From: Paractinoplanes lichenicola
GTDB lineage: Bacteria > Actinomycetota > Actinomycetes > Mycobacteriales > Micromonosporaceae
Length of the DNA: 64,000 bases
NCBI RefSeq assembly: GCF_016785085.1
Contig: NZ_JAENHO010000010.1
Coordinates: 186,001 to 250,000, forward strand
Reading direction: 5' to 3'
In this document: positions 1-7,885 of the stretch, in pieces
Layout of the letters: each line of letters starts with the position of its first letter
How positions within the stretch are numbered: position 1 is the stretch's first letter
The notes under the pieces: model-generated
The model's input: the letters and a program-made list of their open reading frames with translations, nothing else
The model's database searches: none
What the model was told of the DNA's origin: nothing
Translations under genes and position numbers: made by a program

Positions 1-972
1 GCCGCCGCCACCGGCGCCGACCAGGGTGTGGATCTCGTCGAGGAAGACGATCAGGTTGTCGCCCTCGCTCTGGATCTCGTCGATGACCTTGCGCAGGCGC
101 TCCTCGAAGTCGCCGCGGTAGCGCGTGCCCGCGACCAGGCCGGCCAGGTCGAGCTGGATGACCCGCTTGTTCTCCAGGGTCAGCGGCACGTCGCCGTCCA
201 CGATGCGCTGGGCCAGGCCCTCGACGATCGCGGTCTTGCCGACACCGGCCTCGCCGATCAGCACCGGGTTGTTCTTGGTGCGCCGGGAGAGGATCTCGAC
301 CGCCTGCTCGATCTCGTCGGCCCGGCCGATCACCGGGTCGATCTCGCCGCGGCGGGCCATCTCGGTCAGGTCCACGCCGAACTGCTCGATCGTGGGGGTG
401 TTCGGGTTGCTCGGGGTGCCGCCTCGGCCCTGGCTCGGCTTCGGCTCGGCGTTGCCCTGCTGCTGCAGCGCCTGCGGGTCGAGCTTGCCGGCCAGCAGGC
501 GGCCCGCCGCGGAGTCGGGGTTGAGGCCGAGCGCCATCAGGATGTGCTCGGGACCCACGTACGACGAGCCCAGCGCCCGCGAGATCTGCAGGCTGTCGAG
601 CAGCGCGCGCTTCGCGGCCGGGGTCAGCGCGACCTGGGCGGGAAGCTCCTCACGGACGCCGGCCGGACGGCCCAGCGCGGACAGCAGCGACTCGGGGTCG
701 GCGCCCGCACGGCGTACGGTCTGCTTCATCGACTCCTGCTGGAGGACCGCCCACAGCAGGTGGTCGGTGTCCAGGTCGGCGACCGGACGATCCGGATCGG
801 CGAGCTCGGCCGCGCGGCGGGCGGAGGCGGAGAGCACCTCACGCGCGTCGCCGCTCATGTACTTGGTGATATCGATGCGCGCCGAGCGGCGCGGGTCCGC
901 CGCACCGAAGAAGCGCGCGAAGAAGTCGTCCCACTGGCCGGGACCAGTCGGTCCGATCGGTCCGATGCTCAT
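1..972 (-). CDS. ClpC/ClpB-type AAA+ unfoldase, N-terminal part (cut by window start)
   Basis: The first 324 codons of a Hsp100/Clp ATPase are visible; the rest lies beyond base 1. The ATG at 972 opens a glycine-rich leader (MSIGPIGPTGPG), then a Clp N-terminal repeat domain (about residues 35-165) that in this family binds substrates or adaptors. A low-complexity linker follows, then the first AAA+ module with Walker A GEAGVGKT (about residue 240) and Walker B IVFLDEIHTL near the end of the visible part. Members unfold proteins for ClpP or rescue aggregates in the cytoplasm. ClpB and ClpC differ in the middle domain and ClpP loop, which are outside the window, so I leave the symbol open. The gene is divergent from the NYN-like gene at 1081. 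Confidence 0.93.
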   Translation of the reverse strand, partial: MSIGPIGPTGPGQWDDFFARFFGAADPRRSARIDITKYMSGDAREVLSASARRAAELADPDRPVADLDTDHLLWAVLQQESMKQTVRRAGADPESLLSALGRPAGVREELPAQVALTPAAKRALLDSLQISRALGSSYVGPEHILMALGLNPDSAAGRLLAGKLDPQALQQQGNAEPKPSQGRGGTPSNPNTPTIEQFGVDLTEMARRGEIDPVIGRADEIEQAVEILSRRTKNNPVLIGEAGVGKTAIVEGLAQRIVDGDVPLTLENKRVIQLDLAGLVAGTRYRGDFEERLRKVIDEIQSEGDNLIVFLDEIHTLVGAGGGG

Positions 973-1067
973 ACGTCTTCTCTCTTCCCTTGCTTTTCGT
1001 CATGCGAGGGGTTCAACCGCGACGCCCGACGCCGCCATTCCCGATTCTCCAACAAAGTTGACTCGGG

Positions 1068-1073
1068 TAGGCT
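1068..1073 (+). promoter_or_regulatory. Putative -10 element (TAGGCT) of a leaderless transcript
   Basis: TAGGCT matches the actinobacterial TANNNT -10 pattern and ends 7 bases before the ATG at 1081. Transcription would then start at or next to the start codon. No Shine-Dalgarno sequence precedes that ATG, which fits leaderless translation. No clear -35 is seen, so this is inferred from spacing only. Confidence 0.35.
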
Positions 1074-1080
1074 CAACTTC

Positions 1081-1461
1081 ATGACCGTACCTCTCGTGAT
1101 CGTCGACGGGGCCAACGTCGTCGGTTCCGTACCCGATGGGTGGTGGCGTGATCGCGCCGGGGCGGCCGTGCGGCTGCGCGACGCCCTGGCCCCGGTGCTC
1201 GCCGCGGGCCTGCCCGACCTGCCCGGCCCGGTCGCGGTGACGCTGGTCGTCGAGGGGCAGGCGCGCGGGATCCCGGCCGCCGAGGAGGGCGTCGAGGTGG
1301 TGCGGGCGAACGGCTCGGGCGACGACACGATCGTCGACCTCGTGCGGGCTCGAGCCGGCACCCGGCGCATCGTGGTGATCACCGCCGACCGCGGGCTGCG
1401 CGACCGGGTGACGGTTTTCGGGGCCGAGGTGAGGGGTCCCTCCAGCGTCCCGCGCCGTTAA
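1081..1461 (+). CDS. NYN/PIN-like domain protein
   Basis: A 126-residue single-domain protein. It begins VPLVIVDGANVVGSVPDGWW, with the VDGANV motif at the end of the first strand that is typical of NYN/PIN-like nucleases. Acidic residues recur later (GSGDDTIVDLVR and VITADRGLRDRV), in the positions where metal-binding aspartates occur in this fold. The family cleaves RNA, but the substrate here is unknown; some databases label such proteins NTP pyrophosphohydrolases without evidence. There is no ribosome site before the ATG, and a TAGGCT element lies just upstream, so the message may be leaderless. It is divergent from the Clp gene, and a small reading frame follows 9 bases after the stop. 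Confidence 0.75.
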   Translation: MTVPLVIVDGANVVGSVPDGWWRDRAGAAVRLRDALAPVLAAGLPDLPGPVAVTLVVEGQARGIPAAEEGVEVVRANGSGDDTIVDLVRARAGTRRIVVITADRGLRDRVTVFGAEVRGPSSVPRR

Positions 1462-1470
1462 GCTGTGAGC

Positions 1471-1638
1471 GTGATCGCACGGTTCTGGGCCCCCGCGCCG
1501 GACTGGATCACGCCCTCGCTGCCCCTCTACGGCAACGATCACGAGCGCCGCGACTTCGCGCCCTCGGCCTCGGCCCGCCCGATGCCGCTCTGGACGCCCC
1601 CGCCGCTCTGGCCCCCGTGGGCCCTCCAGCACGGCTGA
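1471..1638 (+). CDS. Possible 55-residue Trp/Pro-rich small protein
   Basis: A short frame that may be a real small gene. It starts at GTG 1471, or the in-frame GTG 1465, and ends at TGA 1638. Nearly every codon has G or C in the third position, like the real genes around it. The product has a tryptophan- and proline-rich end (MPLWTPPPLWPPW) and no transmembrane segment or signal peptide. It starts 9 bases after the NYN-like gene and could be translated by re-initiation. I recognise no family. The alternative is that it is chance open sequence in GC-rich DNA. Confidence 0.35.
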   Translation: MIARFWAPAPDWITPSLPLYGNDHERRDFAPSASARPMPLWTPPPLWPPWALQHG

Positions 1639-1809
1639 CATCCCTTCGCGAGGCCCGTACGCCTCGGATCTCCCGCGCCGCCGCGCCCTGATCCTGCCAC
1701 CACAAGTTGATCTTGTAGACATGTTGATCTTGCCGGTATCGCCATCCCAAACCCCCGCCCACCACGGGGACGGCCGGGACTTTACGCCGTCGGGACGGTC
1801 GGAAACCGG

Positions 1810-1818
1810 TTATCCACA
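1810..1818 (+). promoter_or_regulatory. DnaA-box-like 9-mer TTATCCACA
   Basis: An exact match to the classical DnaA box TTATCCACA, about 50 bases before the MFS gene. Two actinobacterial-type boxes lie on the far side of that gene (3085-3110). Confidence 0.45.
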
Positions 1819-1866
1819 GGGCCCCGGCGCGCCTTTTGTCGCACAGTCGGAAAACGGAGTCCGCCC

Positions 1867-3066
1867 ATGTCCACGACCCCCGCCGAGCGCATCGGCGCCC
1901 GCGCAGTCCTGCGCCAGCCGTACGTCCCCCTGGTCCTCACCGCCAGCCAGGTCGGCCGCCTCCCCCTGGCCGCCTCGCCCCTGGCCCTGCTGCTCTTCGC
2001 CCGCGACTCCCTCAGCCTGGCCGTGGCCGGCGCGCTGGTCGCCGTCTTCACCGCCGGCATGGCAGTCGGCGCCCCCGTCCTCGCCCGAGCCGTCGACCGC
2101 TGGCGCCAGCCACCCGTCCTGTACGGCTCGGCCGCCCTCTCCACGATCGGCTACCTGATCGCCGCCTCCGCCCCCGGCCGCCCGCTCGTGATCGCCGCCG
2201 GCGCCGCGCTGGCCGGCCTGGGCACCCCGCCGATGGAGGCCTGCCTGCGCGCCCTCTGGCCCACGCTGGTGCCGCCGAACACGGTCCACGCCGCGTACGC
2301 GCTGGACATCGCCGTGCAGGAGGTCATCTTCGTGACCGGGCCGCTCGTCACCCTCGGCGCGGTCGCCGTCGGCGGGACCTCCGCGGGCCTGTACGCCGCC
2401 GCCGCGCTCCAGTTGATCGGCGTGATCGCGTTCGTGCGCGCCCCGGCCGTGCGGGAATGGCGGGGCACTCCGGCCCGTCGTCACTGGGCGGGTCCGCTGC
2501 GGTCGGGCCGGCTGGCCACCATGGTCGGCGGCGTGGCCTTCGTCGGGGCGGCCGTCGGCAGCATCCCGGTCGTGCTCACCGGCTACGCCGAGGCCGCGGG
2601 CGACCGGTCGCTGAGCGGCTGGCTGCTGGCCGCGCAGGCCGGGGGCGCGCTGGTCGGCGGGCTGATCTACACCCGGGCCACGCCCGGCGGGCCCCGGCGG
2701 CTGCCCGTGCTGACCGCGATCTTCACCGTCGGCTACCTGCCGCTGCTGATCGCCCCGGGCACCGCGGCGATGACCGTGCTGCTGATCCTGAGCGGGCTGA
2801 TGCTGCCGCCTGTGCTGACCGCCGTGTTTCTGGCCGCCGACCGGCTGGCCCCGCCCGGCACGGCCGTGGAGGCGTTCGCCTGGATCATGACCGCGTTCAG
2901 CGTGGGGAGCGCGCTGGGGGCGGCGGTTGCGGGTCCGTTGACCGATGTCGGGGTGCGATGGGGGTTCGCCTTGGCGCCGGTGGTGGCCGCTGTGGCGATC
3001 GTCGCCATGATCGCCGCAACCAGCCCTAACCCGCCCGCCTTGGGGGACCCCCACCCTAAGCAGTGA
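1867..3066 (+). CDS. MFS transporter
   Basis: A 399-residue membrane protein with about 12 predicted hydrophobic segments, a normal length for a major facilitator. The first half includes LAVAGALVAVFTAGMAVGAP followed by ARAVDRWRQPP, resembling the conserved cytoplasmic loop 2-3 of MFS proteins. The ATG at 1867 gives the start MSTTPAERIGARAVLRQPYV with no long cytoplasmic extension. The family moves small molecules across the inner membrane by proton coupling, often as an exporter of drugs or sugars; the substrate cannot be read from sequence. It stands alone, with DnaA-box-like 9-mers on both sides. Confidence 0.88.
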   Translation: MSTTPAERIGARAVLRQPYVPLVLTASQVGRLPLAASPLALLLFARDSLSLAVAGALVAVFTAGMAVGAPVLARAVDRWRQPPVLYGSAALSTIGYLIAASAPGRPLVIAAGAALAGLGTPPMEACLRALWPTLVPPNTVHAAYALDIAVQEVIFVTGPLVTLGAVAVGGTSAGLYAAAALQLIGVIAFVRAPAVREWRGTPARRHWAGPLRSGRLATMVGGVAFVGAAVGSIPVVLTGYAEAAGDRSLSGWLLAAQAGGALVGGLIYTRATPGGPRRLPVLTAIFTVGYLPLLIAPGTAAMTVLLILSGLMLPPVLTAVFLAADRLAPPGTAVEAFAWIMTAFSVGSALGAAVAGPLTDVGVRWGFALAPVVAAVAIVAMIAATSPNPPALGDPHPKQ

Positions 3067-3084
3067 GCGGGGTGTCCGGCCGCG

Positions 3085-3110
3085 TTGTCCACATTATCGG
3101 GTTGTCCACA
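3085..3110 (+). promoter_or_regulatory. Two direct DnaA boxes (TTGTCCACA)
   Basis: TTGTCCACA occurs at 3085-3093 and again at 3102-3110 in the same orientation, 8 bases apart. This 9-mer is the preferred DnaA box of high-GC actinobacteria. The pair lies in the 339-base gap 3067-3405. That gap holds no convincing gene; apart from these boxes it contains a TAGTCT -10-like element at 3360-3365 that could drive the operon starting at 3406. There is no dnaA or dnaN nearby, so this is not the replication origin. Confidence 0.55.
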
Positions 3111-3405
3111 GGGCCGTTTGACGCGGGCGGGGGGCGGGGAAGTTGATCTCCTGAGGGTGGTGAGATCCACGCCCGGGGGTGAATGTGGGGGCTCGCAAGA
3201 CGGGCGTACTCTTCCCGCAAGTGCCGCCGGACTGTCACTCTCAGGATTCATTCCTGTTCATTCAGGGTCGGGTCTCAGGCTTCCGGCACAGCCCCCGGCA
3301 GGCTGTCCAACAGGGACGCTCCTAGGGGCGGCCCTCACGGACGGCCCGCACCGGGGCAGTAGTCTGGGTTCGACAGTCGGTTCCGTAAAGCAGGAGGCTC
3401 CACGG

Positions 3406-3666
3406 GTGGCCAGTGTCGCCGAGGTCAAAGCGGCTGTGGACGCTGCATTGCAGCAGGTCACCGAGGGCCAGCAGGCGATACAGGCGGCCCGCGAGAAGCT
3501 CGGCGAGGCGCAGCAGAGCCTGGCCGCGGCGCTCGACGGCAGTGGCAACGACGCGGTGGGCGCGGCGCACGCCCAGCTGTCGCAGGCCGATCAGTCCCTC
3601 GAGGAGTGCCTGGGCGCGACTCTGGTCGCGATCGAGCAGGCACAGCAGTACACGGCGACCCTCTGA
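3406..3666 (+). CDS. Small helical-hairpin protein, first gene of FtsK-like operon
   Basis: An 86-residue protein starting at GTG 3406, 8 bases after a strong AGGAGG. The sequence is almost wholly helical: helix 1 about residues 3-43, a turn LDGSGNDAV, then helix 2 about 53-82, rich in Ala, Gln and Glu. The size and helix-turn-helix-hairpin layout recall WXG100/ESAT-6 proteins, but the WXG motif is missing; DGSGND sits at the turn instead. It opens a four-gene operon with a cytoplasmic linker protein, an FtsK/SpoIIIE-type ATPase and a membrane protein. It could be a substrate or a structural partner of that ATPase. Both roles are inference. Confidence 0.7.
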   Translation: MASVAEVKAAVDAALQQVTEGQQAIQAAREKLGEAQQSLAAALDGSGNDAVGAAHAQLSQADQSLEECLGATLVAIEQAQQYTATL

Positions 3667-3670
3667 CGAG

Positions 3671-4555
3671 ATGTCTCTGATCCAGGACCTCGGCGCCCGG
3701 CTCCGCGCGACCTCGGACGAGCTGCCCACCGGTCAGGTCACGGTCGCGCTGGAGAAGCTGCGCAGCGCCATCGAGCTGCTGACGTGGGTGCGCGAGACGT
3801 CGCAGGACCCGCTGGGCGTGCCGCAGCTCGGCAACGCGACCGAGCACGCCGAACGGGCCGCGGCCGCGCTGAGGCTCGCCCAGGATTCGATCGCGCGCTA
3901 TCTGGCGAGCATCGGCCTCTCGGGTGAGGGCGCCGCGCCGCCCGACCGGGATTGGAAGGCCGGCCTCGAGAAGCCCGACCGCCGGCCCGAGCAGCCCGAG
4001 CAGGAGAAAACCGAGCAGCTCGGCCCTTGGTGGCAGGAAAGAGTAGCCCAGCTGACCGGCGAGCCCCCGCCCGACAAATCGGACAAATCCGAAACAGGTG
4101 ATACAGCGGAGTTGTTGCGCCGCGTGGCGAGCGGTGTCAGGGCAGGCGACCGGGCCCGGCTGGGCCGCGACCTGCACAGCGTCAACGCCTCCACGGGCCT
4201 CGCCCTGTCGGCGGTCAGCTCCCCCGTGCTGCACAGGCTGGCCGGCGACCTGCTCGGCCACGAGCCCCGCCCCGAAGACGTGGCCAAGCTGCGCTCGGCC
4301 GCCGAGGGCCGGGTCAAGTCGCTGCTCCCCGGCACGTCCCCGGCCGTGCTGGAGACGCTGATCGACCGCATCTGCCGCGTGCCTGCCAGCGACCGGCCCC
4401 AGGCCCCCAACCACCCGGCCGACAGCGCGGTCACCGCCGGGGTGCTCACCGGCGTGCTCCTGGCCCGCCTCGGCCGCGACGCCGGCACGCTCGACCCGTC
4501 TGCCCCCGACCCGGTGCAGCGCCCTTCGCAGAACACCGGTCAGGACAATGCCTGA
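3671..4555 (+). CDS. Helical hydrophilic protein of FtsK-like operon, unknown function
   Basis: A 294-residue soluble protein with no recognised catalytic motif. Residues 1-80 form a helical domain (MSLIQDLGARLRATSDELPT onward). A charged Pro/Glu/Lys linker follows (about 88-140, with DKSDKSETGD). A second helical domain covers about 145-250, and the tail is hydrophilic. It starts 5 bases after the previous stop and its last 8 bases overlap the ATPase start at 4548, so the three are surely co-translated. A regulator or adaptor of the FtsK-like motor is plausible but unproven. Confidence 0.7.
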   Translation: MSLIQDLGARLRATSDELPTGQVTVALEKLRSAIELLTWVRETSQDPLGVPQLGNATEHAERAAAALRLAQDSIARYLASIGLSGEGAAPPDRDWKAGLEKPDRRPEQPEQEKTEQLGPWWQERVAQLTGEPPPDKSDKSETGDTAELLRRVASGVRAGDRARLGRDLHSVNASTGLALSAVSSPVLHRLAGDLLGHEPRPEDVAKLRSAAEGRVKSLLPGTSPAVLETLIDRICRVPASDRPQAPNHPADSAVTAGVLTGVLLARLGRDAGTLDPSAPDPVQRPSQNTGQDNA

Positions 4556-7181
4556 TTCCACAGCGCAGCAGGTGATGGACATCCGGGCCGGGCTCTCGCA
4601 CGCGCTCGGCGCCGCCGCGAACGCCCTCGAGGCCGCCCGCCACGAATACGGCCGGGCGGTCGAGCGCCGCCGCCGGGTGACCGAGGCGGCCCAGGCCCGG
4701 CGCGACAAGCTGGCCGGGGCCCGCGAGGCCCGGCTGGCCGAGATCGCCCAGCAGCACAAGACCGACCTGGCGGCCTATGCCGGGTTTGCCGCCGCGGCCG
4801 CCGATCGGGCCGCTCCCGGCGCCGCCGGCGACCCGTGGGACGACTGGCAGGCGACCCCGCTCGACCGGGCCGCCGAGCTGCGGGTGGGCCGGCTGCTGCT
4901 GCCCCACCCGGAAGAAGTTCCGGCGCTCGTCCCGCTGCTCGACCGCGGGCATGTCGTAGTGCGCGGCGACCGGGCGATCGGCGACGAGGTGGTGGCCGGG
5001 CTGCTGCTGCGCGCGCTCGGCACGGCGCCGCCGGGGATGGTGCAGCTGATCGGCTACGACCCGGAGCACCTGGGGGGCGGGCTGGCCCGATTCGCGCCGC
5101 TGGCCCCGGTCAACGTGCTCACGTTCGTCGGGCCGGGCGGGCTGGGCTCGCTGCTCGACGACCTGACCGATCAGGTGCGCCGGATCAACGAGACGGTGCT
5201 GGCCGGCGAATACACGTCGCTGCGCGAGCTGAACGCGGCCACCCATCGGCGGCCGGAGCCGTGGCGGATCGCCGTGCTGCTGGGGGCGGGCGAGCTCAGC
5301 CGGGCCGAGCAGGCGCAGCTGCAGCGGCTGTTGCGCACGGGCGCGGCCTGCGGCGTGCACCTGGTCATCCAGGGCATGCCGGTGCCGGCCACCGACGGCG
5401 TCGAGTTCATCACGGCGCAGCCGGGCGACCACGCGCGGATCAGCAGCGCGGGCGCTTTGCCCGTACGGCTTGATGGGGGCCCGCCGCAGGCGGTGGTGGC
5501 CGCGACGTGCCGCCGGATCGCCGAGGCGGTCGCGGCCGGCCCCGCCCCGGTGGCCCTGGACAGCCTGTTGCCGCAGGTCGAGTGGCAGGAGAGCGCCGCC
5601 ACCGGGCTGACCGCGCCGCTCGGCGACAGCCCCCAGGGCATGCCGGTGCCGGTGACCCTGGCCGACTATCCGCCGCACGCCCTGATCGCCGGGCCGTCGG
5701 GCACGGGCAAGACCAACCTGATCTACGCCTGGATGGGCGCGCTGGCCGCCCGCTACTCCCCCGCCGAACTGGCCTTCTATCTGCTCGACTTCAAGGAGGG
5801 CGTGTCGTTCGCGCGGTTCGCCCCGGGCCGGCGCGACCAGACCTGGCTGCCGCACGTGCGCCTGGTCGGGGTCAACGTCAACACCGACCGCGAGTTCGGG
5901 CTGGCGCTGCTGCGCTTCCTCGGCGACGAGCTGCGCCGGCGGGCCGACGCGGCGAAGCGGCACGAGGTGACCAACCTGGCCGAGCTGCGGGCCGAGGATC
6001 CGCAGGGCTCGTGGCCACGGATCGTCGCGGTCATCGACGAGTTCCAGGTGCTGCTGTCGGGGCGCGACGCGGTCGAGAAGGAAGCCGTCGACCTGCTCGA
6101 GGATCTGGCCCGCCGGGGCCGCTCGCAGGGCATCCACCTGATCCTGGCCAGCCAGGACGTGTCGGGCATCGAGGCGCTGTGGGGCCGGCCGGCCCTGGTC
6201 GCGCAGTTCTCGCTGCGGATCGCGCTGCCCCGGGCCCGGCGGGTGCTGGCCGAGCAGAACACGGCGGCCGAGTCGCTGCCCCGCTATCACGCGGTGGTCA
6301 ACGCCGACTCGGGCGCGGTCGAGGCCAACCGGGTCGTGCGGGTGCCCGCCGCGGGCGACCGGGAACGGTGGAACGCGCTGCAGCACCGGCTGTGGCGGCG
6401 CCGCCCGGCCGGGCTGGGCCCGCCCCGGCTGTTCGACGGTGACGTGGTGCCGCGGCTCGCCGACAGCCCCGACTTCCAGCGGCTGGCCCCCGTCGAGTCG
6501 GTCTCGGCGCCCGTGGTGCTGCTCGGCGAGACGATCGACGTCGAGGCCCGCTCCGCCCGTACGGTGTTGCGCCGCGCCCCCGGACGCAACCTGGCCGTGC
6601 TCGGCACCCGGCTCGAGGAGGCCTGCTCGGTGCTGGCCACGGCCGCCCTGTCGCTGGCCGCGCAGTTCCCGCCGGAGAGCGCCCGGTTCTCGATCCTCTG
6701 CCTCGACCAGGACGCCCGGCCGGCCGCGCAGGCGCTGTGCGAGGCGCTGCCCGACTGCGGCTGGTACGAGCACGACAACGCCGACTGGATCCTGGAGGAG
6801 GCGGCGGCCGAGGCGGCGGCGTCCTGGCCCGCCGACCGGCATCACTTCCTGTTCGTCTATGCGGCCGACGCGCTGCCCGGCGGCAAGGGCGCGGCCGACC
6901 AGCTGCGCACGATCCTGCGGCAGGGCCCCGAGCGGCGCATCCACGTGGCCGGCTGGTGGCGCGGGGCGGGCCTGCTGCGCGACGCGCTCGGCGGCCCCGG
7001 CTCGCGCACCGACGCCATCGGCGCCTGGGTCGCCCTCGACGTGCACGGCAGCGAGCTCGCGCCGTTCTATCCCGGCGCCGGCGCTCCCGCGTGGTATCCG
7101 CGGCCCTGGCGTGCCCTGCATTTCGACCGCTCGGTGCATCGCGGGGCCGAGGTCATCATCCCGTACGGGGTGGGCAAGTGA
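4548..7181 (+). CDS. FtsK/SpoIIIE-type ATPase (EccC-like tandem motor, second domain degenerate)
   Basis: An 877-residue ATPase. Residues about 10-85 are a coiled coil instead of the transmembrane anchor of FtsK or EccC. The first motor domain has Walker A GPSGTGKTN (about residue 382) and Walker B IVAVIDEFQVLL (about 490-502), typical of the FtsK/SpoIIIE family. A second domain (about 600-870) keeps the fold pattern, but where Walker A should be it reads LAVLGTRLEEACSV, lacking the GKS/T. One active motor followed by an inactive repeat is typical of type VII secretion ATPases, while FtsK itself has only one motor. Partners in the operon are a helical hairpin protein, a linker protein and a coiled-coil membrane protein. 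It probably moves protein or DNA at the membrane; which cargo cannot be decided here. Confidence 0.88.
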   Translation: MPDSTAQQVMDIRAGLSHALGAAANALEAARHEYGRAVERRRRVTEAAQARRDKLAGAREARLAEIAQQHKTDLAAYAGFAAAAADRAAPGAAGDPWDDWQATPLDRAAELRVGRLLLPHPEEVPALVPLLDRGHVVVRGDRAIGDEVVAGLLLRALGTAPPGMVQLIGYDPEHLGGGLARFAPLAPVNVLTFVGPGGLGSLLDDLTDQVRRINETVLAGEYTSLRELNAATHRRPEPWRIAVLLGAGELSRAEQAQLQRLLRTGAACGVHLVIQGMPVPATDGVEFITAQPGDHARISSAGALPVRLDGGPPQAVVAATCRRIAEAVAAGPAPVALDSLLPQVEWQESAATGLTAPLGDSPQGMPVPVTLADYPPHALIAGPSGTGKTNLIYAWMGALAARYSPAELAFYLLDFKEGVSFARFAPGRRDQTWLPHVRLVGVNVNTDREFGLALLRFLGDELRRRADAAKRHEVTNLAELRAEDPQGSWPRIVAVIDEFQVLLSGRDAVEKEAVDLLEDLARRGRSQGIHLILASQDVSGIEALWGRPALVAQFSLRIALPRARRVLAEQNTAAESLPRYHAVVNADSGAVEANRVVRVPAAGDRERWNALQHRLWRRRPAGLGPPRLFDGDVVPRLADSPDFQRLAPVESVSAPVVLLGETIDVEARSARTVLRRAPGRNLAVLGTRLEEACSVLATAALSLAAQFPPESARFSILCLDQDARPAAQALCEALPDCGWYEHDNADWILEEAAAEAAASWPADRHHFLFVYAADALPGGKGAADQLRTILRQGPERRIHVAGWWRGAGLLRDALGGPGSRTDAIGAWVALDVHGSELAPFYPGAGAPAWYPRPWRALHFDRSVHRGAEVIIPYGVGK

Positions 7182-7885
7182 CCCACGCGCACGGGGGCCT
7201 GCAGCCGGCCGATTACGAGACCGCGGACTATCGCAGCGTGCTGCGGCGGCTGACCACCCTCGACGAGGAGGCGGCCGGGCTGCGGGCCGAGGCCGAGCAC
7301 TGGCACGAGGGCCGGCTCACCGCGGCCGACGAGGCGGTGCGGGGCGCCGAGGAGGCCGTCGCCGAGGCCAAGCACGCCGTGTCGCACGCCCAGCGCCGGC
7401 TCGAGGAGGTCGACGCGCGGGCGGCGGGCCTGTGGTCGGAATACGTGCACAAGGTGGGGCCGGTGGCCGAGCGCTACGGGCGGACGGTGCCGCCGGCCGC
7501 GATCCCCCGGCAGCGCGACCGGGACGCCGGCGACTATCTCGACGAGGTGGCCACGAAGGTCAAGTACACGGCCCCGGCCCGTCCGATCAACAGCGGCGTC
7601 AAGCTGATGTTCGCCGTGTTCGGGTTCCTGGGCGGGGTGGCCGGCGCGATCGGCAACCACGTGCTGCGCACCAACGGCGGCGGCGCGACCGACGGCACGT
7701 GGAAGGACGCGCTGCCGGTGGTGGCGCTGCTCGTGCTGCTGGCCTGCCCGGTGTTGTCGGTGGTGGCGGCCAAGCGGGTGGCCGACCGTCGCGGGGCCGG
7801 GCTGGACGCCGCGACGGTGGCCACCGTGCTGATCACCGGCCTGGTCACGGCCGGCGTGCTGGTCGCGCTGCTGCGAACTACTTGA
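7178..7885 (+). CDS. Coiled-coil membrane protein of FtsK-like operon
   Basis: A 235-residue protein whose GTG at 7178 overlaps the stop of the ATPase gene (GTGA), showing translational coupling. Residues about 20-95 are a charged coiled coil (LRAEAEHWHEGRL and similar). Three hydrophobic segments follow: LMFAVFGFLGGVAGAIG, the run around VVALLVLLACPVLSVVAA, and VATVLITGLVTAGVLVALL. The neighbouring ATPase has an N-terminal coiled coil but no membrane anchor, so this protein could dock the motor to the membrane. I recognise no named family. It converges with the JmjC gene, their last 8 bases overlapping. Confidence 0.75.
   Translation: MTHAHGGLQPADYETADYRSVLRRLTTLDEEAAGLRAEAEHWHEGRLTAADEAVRGAEEAVAEAKHAVSHAQRRLEEVDARAAGLWSEYVHKVGPVAERYGRTVPPAAIPRQRDRDAGDYLDEVATKVKYTAPARPINSGVKLMFAVFGFLGGVAGAIGNHVLRTNGGGATDGTWKDALPVVALLVLLACPVLSVVAAKRVADRRGAGLDAATVATVLITGLVTAGVLVALLRTT

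Noticed and set aside
1810..3110. Replication origin
   Set aside because: Only three DnaA boxes and no dnaA, dnaN, rpmH or AT-rich unwinding region are seen; actinobacterial origins carry many boxes.
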